The notes beneath the pieces were generated by a model that searched no databases, was not told where the DNA came from, and worked only from the letters and a program-made list of their open reading frames with translations. A DNA stretch of 64,000 nt from Tetrahymena thermophila SB210. Lineage: Eukaryota; Ciliophora; Oligohymenophorea; Hymenostomatida; Tetrahymenidae. Position numbers and translations under genes: made by a program. Positions 1-10,375 of the stretch are shown piece by piece; the first letter of the stretch is position 1, and every line of letters starts with the position of its first letter. The stretch spans positions 620,001 to 684,000 of the forward strand of contig NW_002476484.1 of the NCBI RefSeq assembly GCF_000189635.1. Direction: 5' to 3'.

Positions 1-80
1 TATAAACAAATTATAGGACTATACCAAATTTTTTATAAGTTAATTTAACTACTTTTAATACTCTCTATATGTAAATATAA

Positions 81-1618
81 GAGACTGAAGTTGTTTAGGG
101 ATTAATATTTTAATAGCAAGAGTCATACACTTCACCCTATAATTATAATTAAATAGTCTCTACCTCTGATAAAAAGCTTAGTTTAAAGAAGGGAGTAGGC
201 CCGTACTTGGGAATAACATTTTAAATTGATGAAATTGTTTGGTAATTTCATATTTAATATCCTACAATAACACAAATCTTATCACTAGTCAATGGAGCTG
301 CTTTTATAATTGTTATTTGTAGAAGTATTGGTAGATCTTACTCCTAATAGCTAATTAAATAAGATTTCTTTATGCTTTTCCTTCAAAACATCTTTAGAGG
401 TAAGTATGAATAGATTCTTAAGCATAATAGTTATATTTAATAAAAAATCGAAAATATTCCTTAAACAGATCATACGACATCTAATTAAACAGATTATGTT
501 ATTGAAAAACGTGATAAAAAATAAATTTTTATTCCTTTATTCTCAACTAAATCAAGAGATTATGTTGAAAAAAACTAGGTGAATAATTAAATATAGGAAA
601 AATCAGACATCTTTTCAATATCTAGTAATGGGTAAGATAATTTAAATCAAATAAACGATGATCAAACAATTGATTATATTTTTAAGAATAAAATCAAAAA
701 AAAAAAACCTTAGCATGAAAAAAGTAATTTTTAAAACAATTAGTTAAATAGTACTTTTGGAAATTCTTCTAATAGTATTTCATAAAGTCCAAAATCAATT
801 TTTGAAAAGAAGTAATGTGAAAGCTAAAAAAAATAAATTTAGTCTAAATCAAAAGATCATAATTTTAAAGAATATTTAGAAACTTAATATCAAAATATCC
901 TTGATTTTAATACTTAAAGTCATAAAAGTGAACACTTGACTAGTAACTTAGCAAAGAATTTCAAAATAATTCAAAGCAAATCTATTCAATAAAAAATAAA
1001 AGATTTCATTTTTCGGTTTAAGTAATTTTTTTATGGTTTAAAGATTTTTTACATATATCCTAATGTTTTATATAAAATAGATTTTTCAAGTCGAAGAAAT
1101 ATTATTCATCTAAAGGGATAGAAAAGGAACTAATTAAGAAAATATTTAGCGAAGTCCACTTAACATTAGATATTTTCGAACTTTTTAAAGATATTTTTTT
1201 TTTGAAAAAAGCAATTACTATGCTGCTCAGTCAGGACTAATTGGCAGCTATTTAATGTATTGGCCTTACTGAAAATTATCTGAACTTAAATTAATAAAAA
1301 ACAGATTTTATATAAAAATGTAAATTTTATTTTAGAATTAAAAAATAAAACTATATTTATGTTTTAAATTATAAGATAAGAGCACTAACCTCAGCTACTT
1401 TGAAAAACAATTTAGCTTATTACACTCTTAAGAATTATAAGAATAGCATATAAATAGCTTTTTTAAAAAGTTTTATGAAAGTAAATAATAAAATGAAGTT
1501 GATTAAAGAATAGTTTCTTCTATCTTCAAAAAAGATTATGACGAAACATTTGTTTGCTGATAAAAAATAAAACACCTTGCAATAATAAAAAATAATCATC
1601 GCTATTTATTAGCAATGA
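81..1618 (+). CDS. C-terminal part of a large transmembrane protein (5' end left of window)
   Basis: The gene enters from the left. With TAA/TAG as Gln, exons are about 81-399, 469-1021 and 1081-1618 (TGA); introns 400-468 and 1022-1080 join the frames. The 5' edge of the first exon is not fixed, because 1-80 looks like intron. About 469 residues are visible. They open with a juxtamembrane part containing FQIDEIVWQFHIQYPTITQI, followed by one hydrophobic segment (ILSLVNGAAFIIVICRSI) and DFFMLFLQNIF. A Ser/Lys/Gln-rich linker and a tail with LFKDIFFLKKAITMLLSQDQ complete it. From memory, this DE..QYP..QIL plus tail layout ends many very large putative transmembrane proteins of Tetrahymena; their function is unknown. 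The C-terminal half would lie in the cytoplasm. Starting at the Met at 372 would give a smaller protein but would cut the conserved stretch, so I prefer the partial model. Confidence 0.68.
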
Positions 1619-1666
1619 TTTAAATTATATTCAGAAATAAACATAATTAAATTCAAGATTATGTAT

Positions 1667-1720
1667 ATTGCTATTTGTGGCATATTTTTTCTGTAGCTAA
1701 GAAGCTACTTGCTAAAATTT
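1667..1720 (+). repeat. 3'-flank element, copy A (small hairpin)
   Basis: About 50 nt downstream of the stop codon at 1618 is a stretch that resembles 25030-25086, which lies downstream of another gene. It begins ATTGCTATTTG, then has a T-run and a hairpin with arms GTAGC (1693-1697) and GCTAC (1704-1708). The similarity is visible by eye; its function is unknown. Confidence 0.4.
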
Positions 1721-2150
1721 TTATGCCATTTTATTTTTATGTGTTTATTTGTTTACTTTTTAATTTTAAATAATTTATTTTAGTTTTATTTTATTGAAAT
1801 TAAAAAATAATATATAAATTCGATGATAATTAATTTTATGTTCTTTTTCCTTTTCTTATTTAATTATTAATTAATTTATATACATATAAAATATGAAATC
1901 TATCATTTTATTATTATTACTATGGTCAGACCGAATATCACTTTTTGAAATTTTAAATAAATAGTTTATTTTTTTTATAATAGAGGGAAGAGAGTGAATC
2001 AGATATAATATAAATCCTAATTTATACTCATTTTTTTAGCATCCTTTTTTTATTAGTCAAATAAATTTGTTTTAGAAACTTTGTTAAAATTTTATATGGG
2101 ATGATAAATTTTAATAATACATTTAAGAAGGTATTTAACATAATGGAGAA

Positions 2151-2183
2151 GTAAGTAAATAAGTAAGTAAGTAAGTAAGCAAG
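2151..2183. repeat. TAAG tandem repeat
   Basis: Seven or so imperfect copies of a TAAG/GTAA unit form a simple repeat about 200 nt upstream of the tRNA gene. Confidence 0.8.
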
Positions 2184-2385
2184 TTATATTAACTAATTAT
2201 TATTGGTGATATACATTAATGAGATAATAATAGATGATTTTTAGACAAAAATTTCTAATTAAATAAAAGTTTATATTTGATGTTTTTAATATTTATTATT
2301 TTTATTAAATTAATATTATTTTATCTATAATATAAATTTTTAATTTTTTAATTTCATGGACTTAGAATTATTATTGTCACTGCAA

Positions 2386-2456
2386 GCACCGATGGTTTAG
2401 TGGTAGAATAGAGCGTTGCCATCGCTTTGACCCGGGTTCGATTCCCGGTCGGTGCA
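2386..2456 (+). tRNA. tRNA-Gly (anticodon GCC)
   Basis: The 71-nt gene folds as a full cloverleaf. The acceptor arm is GCACCGA/TCGGTGC with discriminator A at 2456, the anticodon stem GAGCG/CGCTT, and the loop TTGCCAT with anticodon GCC at 2418-2420. The T arm contains GGTTCGATTCC, which is also the B box, and the A box lies in the D arm around GTTTAGTGG. No intron is present and CCA is not encoded. It decodes GGC and, by wobble, GGT. The body closely resembles eukaryotic tRNA-Gly(GCC). Confidence 0.97.
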
Positions 2457-2461
2457 TTTTT
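2457..2461 (+). terminator. Pol III T-run after tRNA-Gly
   Basis: Five T residues directly follow the discriminator base, as expected for RNA polymerase III termination. Confidence 0.8.
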
Positions 2462-2690
2462 ATATTTTATTTTCAATTGTTCTATTTTTAGCTTAATTTT
2501 ATATGATCTCATAAAATATGAGTCACTTTTTAAGAGAGTCTATTTAGTGAATAAAATTAATCCATCTAAAATAAAAATCCTAGAAATCCTAATTTGTTTT
2601 TCATAATTTATTTTTTTTTTAAATTCTTTTTTTTAGTAAAAAGATAAAAAATATTAAAAATAGTTTGTGTGTTATAAATTTATTATCAAA

Positions 2691-3539
2691 ATGAATATTT
2701 TCTATAAACTAATTTCTAGCTAAGAATTCAAATTTGATCCATTAGACATAATTGAGAGTTATTAAGAGATAGAATGGGATATTACAATGCTTAGTTAAAT
2801 GTTCTTAGATTTTATATAAAATGATTATAAAACAACTAATTTTCTCCAAAATGAGTTCACCAATCATTTTCTAAAACAAGCCTTTGTTGGATAATGTGAT
2901 AATATTTTTGAATTGAGTTTTTATTTTGATAAGAAAGTTATTTTTTAAGACGATTTACATGAGCTAGGCTAAGCAATTACTTCTTGCAAAAATTTGGAAA
3001 TACTTACTATAATTTCGTGGAAAAATTGCTTTATTAACACTGCTATAATGAATTTAGGCAAAGGAATTTCTGATAGTTCTCATTTAAAAAAAATTGAAAT
3101 GCTATTTAGTAAGGATTACTTTGAAGGAGGTTCACAAGAAGTATGCACAGCATTATCAAAATGCAAAGCCAAATAAATTACTTTAGAATTTAATGATACA
3201 TATAATGAAGAAGACAATAATTTTAATTTAATTGGATAAGAACTATCAAAAAATTAATACATTCAAGATCTGAGTCTAGAATTCTAGAGTTATAAGATAG
3301 ATAGTGAAGTTACGCAATCTTTTTGTCAAGAACTTCTAAAATTTAACCTTTTTTCATTGGGACTCTGGTTTTATTATAATAACTTAACTGAAGAAAATAT
3401 GATGATAATATGTATGGAAATACAAAAAATAAAGTCTTTAAATACTCTGAAATTTAAATATGAAGAAAAAGAGAGACTTCAAATAAACTTTAATTAATTT
3501 CTAAAAAGGAAATTTAAGAGACTGGTTAACTTTAATTGA
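2691..3539 (+). CDS. leucine-rich-repeat-like protein, 282 aa
   Basis: One uninterrupted code-6 frame runs from ATG 2691 (context AAAATG) to TGA 3537-3539 and encodes 282 residues. It uses several in-frame TAA/TAG codons. From about residue 90 to 260 the protein has the irregular leucine spacing of ribonuclease-inhibitor-type LRRs common in ciliates, for example NLEILTIISW, HLKKIEMLF and SLNTLKFKY, separated by about 25-30 residues. The N-terminal 85 residues are helical-looking and acidic, and the C-terminus is basic (FLKRKFKRL). No signal peptide, membrane segment or kinase domain is visible. Such proteins usually act as binding scaffolds; the partner cannot be inferred. The family call rests on pattern only. 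Confidence 0.72.
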
Positions 3540-4395
3540 ATTAATATTACTTTTATTGTTTATTTGTTTTGCTGAAAGTTTTCTTATGAAAATAAATTAA
3601 TTTAAATATTAAATATCATTCAAATCTATAAAAAAACCATTTTTTGAAAGTAAAATTTTTACAATCTTAAATTTAAATTAAAATAAAGCACTCAATAGAA
3701 CGAACTAAATTTGATTCCAAAAAATATCAACTTATTTGCTATTATTTTAAAGAAAACTCTAAATGGTATATATTTAGAAATTAAATTTATTTTTAATTCA
3801 ACTTTATGCTTAGCAAATATTTTAAGTCTATTTTATCTTAATTTAATATTTTTAATATCATTCTTAAAGTTTAATTTATTCTATTTGTTACATAAACCAA
3901 TTTACTTAAATTAGATTCATTTACATAGAATTATTATTTTAAGAAGCCTAAGCTTATTTATATAGACAGTTATTACTGTTTAAAAATATTTTTATCTTTT
4001 TAAATTCAAATATTCTTTAAAATTAATTGTAATAAATATTTGATAAATTAAATTCCATGTGATAGGTGAATAAAAATGTAGCATTTTCTAACTTTTTTGA
4101 AAATTGTTAAAAATTTTCAAATTTTTTTTGAAGTAAAATGGCGCCATTCATATTTTTGCATGATGTAGATTATCTTTTGTTTTTATGGCCAGTTTAAATT
4201 TTAGAAAATTTTTATAATTTGTTAATTAATATCTAGAATTGTATGATTAAAATTTATTAATAAATAAAGCGATTGTTTAATATTTGATAAACTAAAAGTA
4301 GAGGTAATAAAAAGTTAGAAGAAGTCAGATAGATTGACTAATAGCTACTTATTACAATAATTAATAAAAGCATTTTAATTATAATTTTACTTAAA
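3540..4395. other. gene-free A+T-rich interval
   Basis: Between the LRR-like gene and the next gene I find only A+T-rich sequence. A short hydrophobic frame near 3711-3914 begins without ATG and is all A+T codons; I do not count it as a gene. Confidence 0.6.
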
Positions 4396-6078
4396 ATGAA
4401 AAAGAATTCATTCTCTTTCAAACTCAACATTAACTCAGACCTCAAGAACTCTCCTAGCTTCAGAAAAGATAAAAGTGCTGATAAAAAAATAATCATAGAT
4501 CATAAAAATAACACAAGTAGGACTACTATAGAGTGTGATTTTAAAACTGCTTTTGAACAAAAGGGCAATAATGCGAATATAAATTAGGGTTAAAAATAAA
4601 AATCTATTTAATGTCTCACAAAGAGATATGAAAATAAAAAAAGTATTGATTTAAAAAGATAAGACGAGACTCAGTTTTTGAAAAAATCATAGGTCTATTA
4701 GTCTGCAAGGTAAATGATTAACACATAATAAATGAGTTCAATAAAAAGACAAAAAAGCCATACAAAGCAATCTCTTAGTATTTCTAACCAAAATAAATCT
4801 GCAAATTTAACTTAATAAAATGAAAGCAATAATAATTTTAAGTCCAGCCTCCTTTAGAAATATAAGCTAACAAACGCACATATGTAAAGCAAATCCTCTT
4901 CTTCTCCATTAAGAGTTAGTGTTTAAGTTACCTAACCTAAATAAGAAAAATTAAAAACAATAGAGTTAAAAAGATAAAATACATCAGAGCTAAAAAGATA
5001 AAAATCTTTAGAATTATAAAGACAAAAAACGTTAGACTTTTAAAAATAAGTAAGAAATTATTTTGAATAATAATAAAATATTTAATTAATCTTATTAATT
5101 TTTAAGTGTAATTTAAGCCCAATCCTTAAGACTTTGGAACAAAAATCTTCTAGTAAGCTCAGAAATAAATAGAATGGGGAGGAAACTTCAAAGAGTTCCT
5201 ATTCAAAGTTCTATCAAAATTTTTTATTTAATGATTGTTATGACTATGAAGGATATTAAGATGAATCAGATCTTAAACATATAGACCTCGAGTTTAATTT
5301 GACAGATATGACTGCTAGTATGTCTGAGCTGAAGAAGTAATTAAGCTATTAAAAGGAAATCGATTACTCCTTCTCAAGCTTTACTAACCACAGCCATACG
5401 ACTCCAAAAGAAAAATAAAGGAAAATTTCAAATGAGTATGACTAGATTTTGGGTGATGTTTACTCTACTGAGTCTTTTGAATGTGAAGATAAAAGCGTTG
5501 GAAACGAATACAATTAAATTGAAGAGAGATTAGATAAAAAGCTAAAAGCAACTTAACTTCTCACTTCTTCTTCATTTTAAAATGACATTAACATTTATTA
5601 TTCACTTGAAGATGAGTTAAAAAAAAAAAATTTAGATAAATCCCAAATCGAAAAAAAATTACATCAAGAATTTATTAGAAATCAGTTGTAAAAAAATAAT
5701 GAAATGTCAATAGCTTCAACCTTTTTGATTGAATACAATCCTAAAACTAAAACAGAATACAATTCTAATAGAACAATATCAATAATAGTATTGGATTAAA
5801 TTAATGAGTTGGTCTCCTAAGAAAATTTAGCTAGTCCTATTCTTATGAGCTCAAGCATTAAAGAATGCTATGTTTCTAGAAGATTTAGTTAGATTCCTAG
5901 TGAATTAAATTTAGACAATATAGGCTAATAAAATAATAAAAGATAAAAAGATACAGCTAATATAAAGGTTAAAAGTAGCCAGATTAAAAAACCTCTCTTA
6001 AAATTAAATAATCAGACAAGATAGAATTCTGTTCCAAAAGTAAATTTTTTATTTTTTATCATATCAAAAAATTTATGA
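4396..6078 (+). CDS. Ser/Lys/Gln-rich protein of unknown function, ~541 aa
   Basis: Exon 1 is 4396-5049 and exon 2 is 5107-6078 (TGA), joined by a 57-nt GTAAGA...AAG intron in phase 0. The predicted 541 residues are low in complexity and mostly polar. Residues about 187-218 carry four imperfect 8-residue repeats (IELKRQN, SELKRQK, LELQRQK, LDFQKQ). The middle is acidic, with DCYDYEGYQDESD. There is no membrane segment and no domain I recognise. A second intron starting at the GTAAAT near 6041 would replace the last dozen residues with a slightly longer tail, so the C-terminus is uncertain. The protein could be a cytoskeletal or regulatory disordered protein, but that is a guess. Confidence 0.7.
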
Positions 6079-6215
6079 AAAATTATAAATAGATTTTAAA
6101 CAGATAGTAAAATAGTCAAGACGAATGTAAAATATTTTGAAAAAATAAGATAAATTACCTTAAATTACACAAATACAAAACTAACAAATCTACTGAATAT
6201 CTATAAAGCAAAAAA

Positions 6216-6345
6216 ACAAAATAAATAAACAAACAAACAAATAAATAAATAGCTAACTAACCAATCCAACAAACAAATCAACTAAATAACTAACCAATAA
6301 ACCAAACCAAGGAAATAAACTAACTAACCAACCAAATTAATAAAT
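6216..6345. repeat. AAAC/AACT/AAAT simple-repeat tract
   Basis: Interspersed AAAC, AACT, AACC and AAAT tetranucleotides fill the gap after the unknown gene. Similar tracts occur near 52920-52990, also downstream of a gene. Confidence 0.8.
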
Positions 6346-6712
6346 AAACTTAAAATAAGTTTGTTTGAATCATTTCAATAAAATTAACTTGAATTTACTG
6401 GTAATAATAAATATTTTAATCTAACTACAAAAAATGTATCATTTAATATAAAAAAAATCTAAAATATTTCAAATACTTAATTGTTTATAAATAATAATTC
6501 TATAATTTTAATCACATGTATATTTAAATGATTTATATCAATTAATAAATTCATTTTTTCTATTTAAAAATATTTTAATACTATAATTTTGAAGAAATTA
6601 AAATTTTTTTTTCACTGGATGCATATTTTATGGATTACATTAAAAAATTCATATAGATGTTAGATTTAAATCAATCTATTTACTTAAAACAATTGAATTA
6701 TTTTAAATTCCA

Positions 6713-9574
6713 TCATAATATTTTTAACTTTAGTTCACTGTAATCTTTTTTTAGTTTTAAGAATTGTGAATTTAATCTATTAATTTATTTAAATTTTTGC
6801 TTAAACTATTCTTTTTTTCTGATTTTTGTAAGCTTTGCTAAGGTGATCTTTCTTTTTGAGATTCTAATTTTGAAGAGACTATTTCTGTATAAGATTAGTT
6901 ATTAGTGTGTTTAAGTAAAGTATTTTTTATTGTATCGAATTCTATTTTTTATCTTAAACTTTAATCAATTTATAAATAAAATCTTTTATTATCTTATTAT
7001 TCCTTCTTTTTTGCTTTATTTTCTTACACAGAGAGCTCTCTTCTACTTGATTTGTCTACCGAAAGTTTTTTATCTGTGCTTTAGTCCTCCTAATTAGGTC
7101 TAATTATTTTTTTTCTAGTGTAGATCTTATTTTAAAATTGCTTTTAAAGTAAGCTTTAAGAGTTTTCATGACATGAAGCAACTTTCTTTCTTTGAGTTAG
7201 ACTACTTTCTTCTTCTATTTTTTTTCTCAAAGCTTTAACTATCTAATCATTTTAATGAATAATGCTATTATTTAGTTTATCTTACTTTATATTATACGAT
7301 TAAGAGTCTTCATTAAGAGATGAGAGATCTAAGTTTTGTAAGTAAAGCTTAGAAATTTCTTTTTTGCTTGAATTATTTGCATGATAATAATTTTATGATT
7401 ATTTGAGTTCATTTAATTTAGGTAAAAATGTATTTTAATTTTCATACTAATAGATACTCTTTTTCTTTTTTGCTTTCAGTTCGTCTCTTGATTTATTATT
7501 TGACAATTCAGTTAAGTTTTAAATTGAATCCACATGAGGAAGTAAATATTAAAATGATATATTTTTGTTTACAAATTAATCCTCATGGTTGGCTTAATTT
7601 AAATCATTGATTGATAAGTTTTGTTTTTGATGAGGAATTACATTACCACTATCAATCGTTTTCTTTAAATGATGTATAAAAAAGTGAGTATTCTTTCTGT
7701 AACTTTATGAATTTCTTTTGTTTAAACTTAATGAATTTTATCTATCTTCCAATTAATTTTCATTATTATTATTCTGATTTTTTTGGTTTCTAATAAAATT
7801 TATTTATTCAGATTGCTTTTCCGAATTGAATAAATTTTCTATCTATTTGTTTATTTAGTCATATGAAATGTAATCAACACTCTTTTAATTTAATTCATTC
7901 TTATGCTTATTTTTAAGTTGTAAATTCTATTTTTGTTCATTTAACTTTCTACTTTCAGTTTCATAAATCAAACTATTTTTTCTATTTTACTTAAATGCTG
8001 ATACTACATCGATAGTATTTGAGTTTTTCAAAATTTCGTTAGAGTCTTTATTCTGACTTTGTCTTTTTGCTTAAATATAATTATTATTATGAGATAGATC
8101 TTTTATAGATTTTATTGAACTTAAAGCATTAAGCATTATTTCATCTTAAAAAACGGCTGGCAAGACAATTTGTGAAGGTGCACTTGTCTAATTTTTTAAC
8201 ATTGTGTTATTCTAACTTTTTTGAGGAGAATTACCTAAAATATCAGTTGGAACTTCAAGCGAGCTTAATGATTTTTATTCAATTTTACTCTACCTCTTTT
8301 TGTTTTTAGTAATAGAGTTTTGTAAATCCAAAATCTTGGAAAGTTTAGTTTTTATAAGATTCATTTAATTTTATTTAAGTTAAATCATTTATTTTTCAAA
8401 ATGGCTGTTATTAATTATTTAAATTATACTTGGCCAAATACAAAGAATTTTTGCAAATTAAGAATGGCAGATAATTTCATAATTGTAGCTGTCTTGAGAA
8501 ATATTTTCACTTTAATTAAGATTATAATATTCTAATCCAAAAAAATCAAAAGGAGATTGTAAAAATAATGAGTTGTAGACATTTTTTTTCTAAACAATTT
8601 TTTAAAGTGATGATAAATCTGTCTTTTAAGAATTCAAATAATCAATAGATTAGAGTGATACTTGACACCTAGCCTGACAATAAATAAGATAATAATAATA
8701 ATAATAATTTATTAATAATTAAAATAAATTTAAATACCAAAAACTCTCCTTCTAATATGATCTTAATAGTGCCTGGTTAGGTCGATTTTTATTTTTATGG
8801 ATTATGAACTAAATCCCCTTTTAGATTTTATTGATACTTGCTGGTCATATAGATCAACATAATCTCATCACGAGTCAGATGAGAGAAATAAGTAATATCT
8901 CTTAAAAAATATACTTAGCTTTAGTTAAACTATTTCAATTATTATTCTAGATACTATTAAAAGTAACCTTAATTTAATTGCATAAATAAGCAATCTCTAA
9001 CACAAGAAATCTCAATTCTAAAAGCCTAAGATTTTTTAAAGAAATCCATTATCTACCCTATTTCTTCTCCAGGAGAAAAAGTTTGTAGTGAGTACAGTGG
9101 CTCACTGTTTACATTTTTTTCATTTTCTTACTAGTTTTCATTTCTGATATTAACTATGTATCTACTCAACTCTCCTTCTAGCAAAAAAAGCAATCCCTAT
9201 CCTTAAAGCTATTCTACAGTTTAAAATACAATTATTAACTTTGTTTTTAATATATAAATATATTTACTTGGCTTTTAAGTTTATTTTTTTGGCACCTTGA
9301 ATTTAAATAAAGAAAGGTTTCTGTAGAAGTCTAAGATTTAATCTTCTTCTAGCAAAGCATTTAAATTATACTTTTAGAAAAAATCAAGATGTTTGTTGCA
9401 TATTTCAATCATTTTTTGAAGCTCTGAAACAGACCTCTTCGTTCCATCTTATTATAGAATCTAAATCAATTCCTATTTTTAATTTTTGAAATATCAAATA
9501 AAGAGTAAATAAAAGATGATGTATATTTGTGATATTTATATTTTGTTTACTTAGAAGTGCTAAGCGTTCGCCAT
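6713..9574 (-). CDS. protein with two cyclic-nucleotide-binding folds, ~859 aa
   Basis: Minus-strand exons are 9574-9551, 9472-9268, 9213-8738, 8673-7028 and 6941-6713 (TGA 6715-6713). Introns are 54-86 nt and all phases match, giving 859 residues. The start is MANAQHFQ. About residues 65-180 form a first cNMP-binding fold (LLFLLEGELSRYIV, then TFSPGEEIGQIMDFFKKS). A second follows at about 185-330, with YFSHLTRDEIMLIYM, IKIILEGEFL and PFDFFGLEYYN. In both, the phosphate-binding cassette is altered: FGL or IGQ replaces FGE, and the usual Arg-Ala pair is not seen. Nucleotide binding is therefore doubtful. The remaining ~530 residues are Asn/Gln/Ser/Lys-rich and end in a basic region. No channel segments or kinase domain are seen. 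It could be a PKA-regulatory-like or structural protein. Confidence 0.78.
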
Positions 9575-10375
9575 ATATCTAATAAAGTAATTATTAGTTT
9601 TATTTACTAGCTAAAAATAAATCTTTTTACTAACTAAATATTATTACTTTTTTTAATTGAATAAATACCAGTCAATTTATTTGTTAATTATGATAATTGA
9701 TCAAATAATTTACATAAAAATATTTAGATATATTAATAGATAGATAGATACTCATTTAGTATTATACTTATTCCTAATCTTTGCAAGCATTTAAGAATTC
9801 TAATAGCAACCCAATATAAAATGTAAGAATTAATTACTATTATCTCCACTTTAATTAATTCATTTATACTTATCTAATATACTTGTACATGAATTTATTT
9901 TATATTTAATATTTAGATCAATATTTTCTTTAAAACTAATTTTTTAAGAAAAAATATTTTTCTATTTAACATAGTAAAATTATACTTATCATGTAAAAAA
10001 AATAAAAGAGTTAAATTTTTAAATTATACTTAAGTAAATAGATTTTTTAAATTAAATAATTAATTATGAATTAGTTGATAAAGTTAATTTAACAACAAAA
10101 TATTTTAAGAAAAAAGATTTGTAAATAAATAGAAATCTTTAAAAAATCCAAGTTGCATTATTCATGATTTATTTGTTTTCTTATATTAGAAATATTTAAT
10201 TCAAATATATTTAAAAAAACTTACTATTCTTTATTGATTGATTCAATCATTCATTATTTTCCTTTGTGCATGAAAAAAATTAATTAAAAATTTGTTTATT
10301 GATTGATTGACAAAAAATATTTAGAGCTATAAAAAATAGATTTTAAGCTTTTTATAAAATTATAAAACTAGAAAA
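9575..10375. other. divergent intergenic region
   Basis: This 0.8-kb gap lies between two genes that point away from each other, so it should hold both promoters. It is A+T rich with a short GATA repeat near 9739-9752. No specific motif stands out. Confidence 0.55.

Larger units (their letters stand above)
1619..2385. other. gene-free A+T-rich interval
   Basis: This gap lies between the transmembrane-protein gene and the tRNA. It holds a short element also seen near 25030 (annotated separately) and a TAAG tandem repeat. I see no coding potential. Confidence 0.6.

Noticed and set aside
1022-1080. An apparent frameshift in the first gene
   Set aside because: A 59-nt GT-AG intron joins the two conserved frames in phase 2.
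6216-6345. Telomere-like or CRISPR-like array
   Set aside because: The units are irregular tetranucleotides, without CCCCAA runs, fixed repeats or spacers.
8362-8394. A start codon for the cNMP-fold gene at 8394
   Set aside because: The frame continues upstream through the second cNMP-binding fold and a 64-nt intron; the start at 9574 gives a complete protein.
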